From Deltaproteobacteria bacterium (GTDB taxonomy: Bacteria; Desulfobacterota; Desulfobacteria; Desulfobacterales; Desulfatirhabdiaceae): 5,853 nucleotides of DNA. The notes beneath the pieces were generated by a model, which saw only the letters and a list, made by a program, of their open reading frames with translations, was not told the DNA's origin and did no database searches. Both the position numbers and the translations under genes were made by a program. The stretch is from assembly GCA_026388755.1 (NCBI GenBank), contig JAPLJE010000112.1:1-5853 (forward strand), in the 5' to 3' direction. Each line of letters begins with the position of its first letter. Within the stretch, counting starts at the first letter, position 1. This document shows positions 5,746 through 5,853 of the stretch, one piece after another.

Positions 5746-5853
5746 CTATCTCCTATCCTCTTTAAGATGACACTCCCCGCACATCACCGGCCCCTTGCCG
5801 GATTTTTCATGACATCCCCTGCAATTGAGGTGAAAGGCCTTTCTGAGCGAAGG
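5746..5853 (-). CDS. multiheme cytochrome c, class III (cytochrome c3) type, C-terminal 35 residues
   Basis: The minus strand is open from the window edge and gives 35 residues ending at a TAG (5748-5746). It contains two CXXCH haem-attachment motifs ten residues apart: CRGCH (residues 11-15 of this fragment) and CGECH (25-29), with an upstream His (8) that could be an axial ligand. The close spacing, the Lys/Gly-rich linker EKSGKGPVM and the short charged tail fit the end of a tetrahaem cytochrome c3-like periplasmic electron carrier of sulfate reducers. How many haems it has, and whether it is a free c3 or a subunit of a membrane complex, cannot be told because the rest lies outside the window. 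It runs toward the response-regulator remnant. The frame is clean, so this is a window-edge truncation. Confidence 0.82.
   Translation of the reverse strand, partial: PSLRKAFHLNCRGCHEKSGKGPVMCGECHLKEDRR

Noticed and set aside
5694..5830. Inverted 9-base repeat CCTCAATTG (5694-5702) and CAATTGAGG (5822-5830), as possible mobile-element ends around the cytochrome tail
   Set aside because: The second copy is within coding sequence for a conserved haem motif region, there is no target duplication or transposase, and nine bases in a palindrome-prone motif can occur by chance.
5617..5853. A cytochrome-response regulator fusion, since both pieces are in the same frame
   Set aside because: Two stop codons (5748-5746 and 5712-5710) and a hairpin separate them. 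Sharing a frame has a one-in-three chance.
1..5853. CRISPR arrays, phage or plasmid signatures, toxin-antitoxin pairs, tRNA or rRNA
   Set aside because: No regularly spaced repeats, integrase, transposase, paired small toxin-like genes or tRNA-like folds were seen on reading both strands.

Overview
This window looks like chromosomal DNA of a Gram-negative, probably sulfate-reducing member of the Desulfobacterota (former Deltaproteobacteria). The lipopolysaccharide genes and a periplasmic folding factor show an outer membrane. The cut-off gene at the right edge encodes a class III type multiheme cytochrome c. The phosphofructokinase belongs to the atypical 'clade X' type. The taxonomic placement is inference; there is no rRNA or other marker gene here.

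Layout, left to right. Positions 1-624 (+) hold the C-terminal half of Kdo transferase WaaA, cut by the window edge. It runs tail-to-tail into a 6-phosphofructokinase gene (621-1934, -), and the two stop codons overlap. Upstream of pfk on the same strand is kdsD, arabinose-5-phosphate isomerase (2040-3020, -). The 105-bp gap between kdsD and pfk carries a possible weak terminator. A divergent intergenic region of about 360 bp (3021-3382) follows. It holds a near-consensus sigma-70 promoter and a 7-2-7 dyad facing right, and a weaker candidate promoter facing left for kdsD. Next come a PpiD/SurA-type membrane-anchored periplasmic foldase (3383-5272, +), a 15-bp hairpin, and a small zinc-ribbon/single-TM protein (5363-5599, +). 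The right end (5600-5853) carries, on the minus strand, a decayed C-terminal stub of a response-regulator receiver domain, a hairpin, and the last 35 codons of the cytochrome.

Functional theme. KdsD makes D-arabinose 5-phosphate, the first committed precursor of Kdo, and WaaA attaches Kdo to lipid A, so the left half is an envelope/Kdo locus. PpiD-type chaperones assist proteins emerging into the periplasm, which fits the same envelope theme. Pfk is central glycolysis and is linked to kdsD only by sharing the sugar-phosphate pool and the strand.

I found no CRISPR array, transposase, tRNA or rRNA, and no clear undescribed system. The most unusual points are the response-regulator stub beside the cytochrome gene, the strong hairpin after ppiD, the operator-like dyad in the ppiD leader, and the triplicated parvulin-tail pattern in the PpiD homologue.
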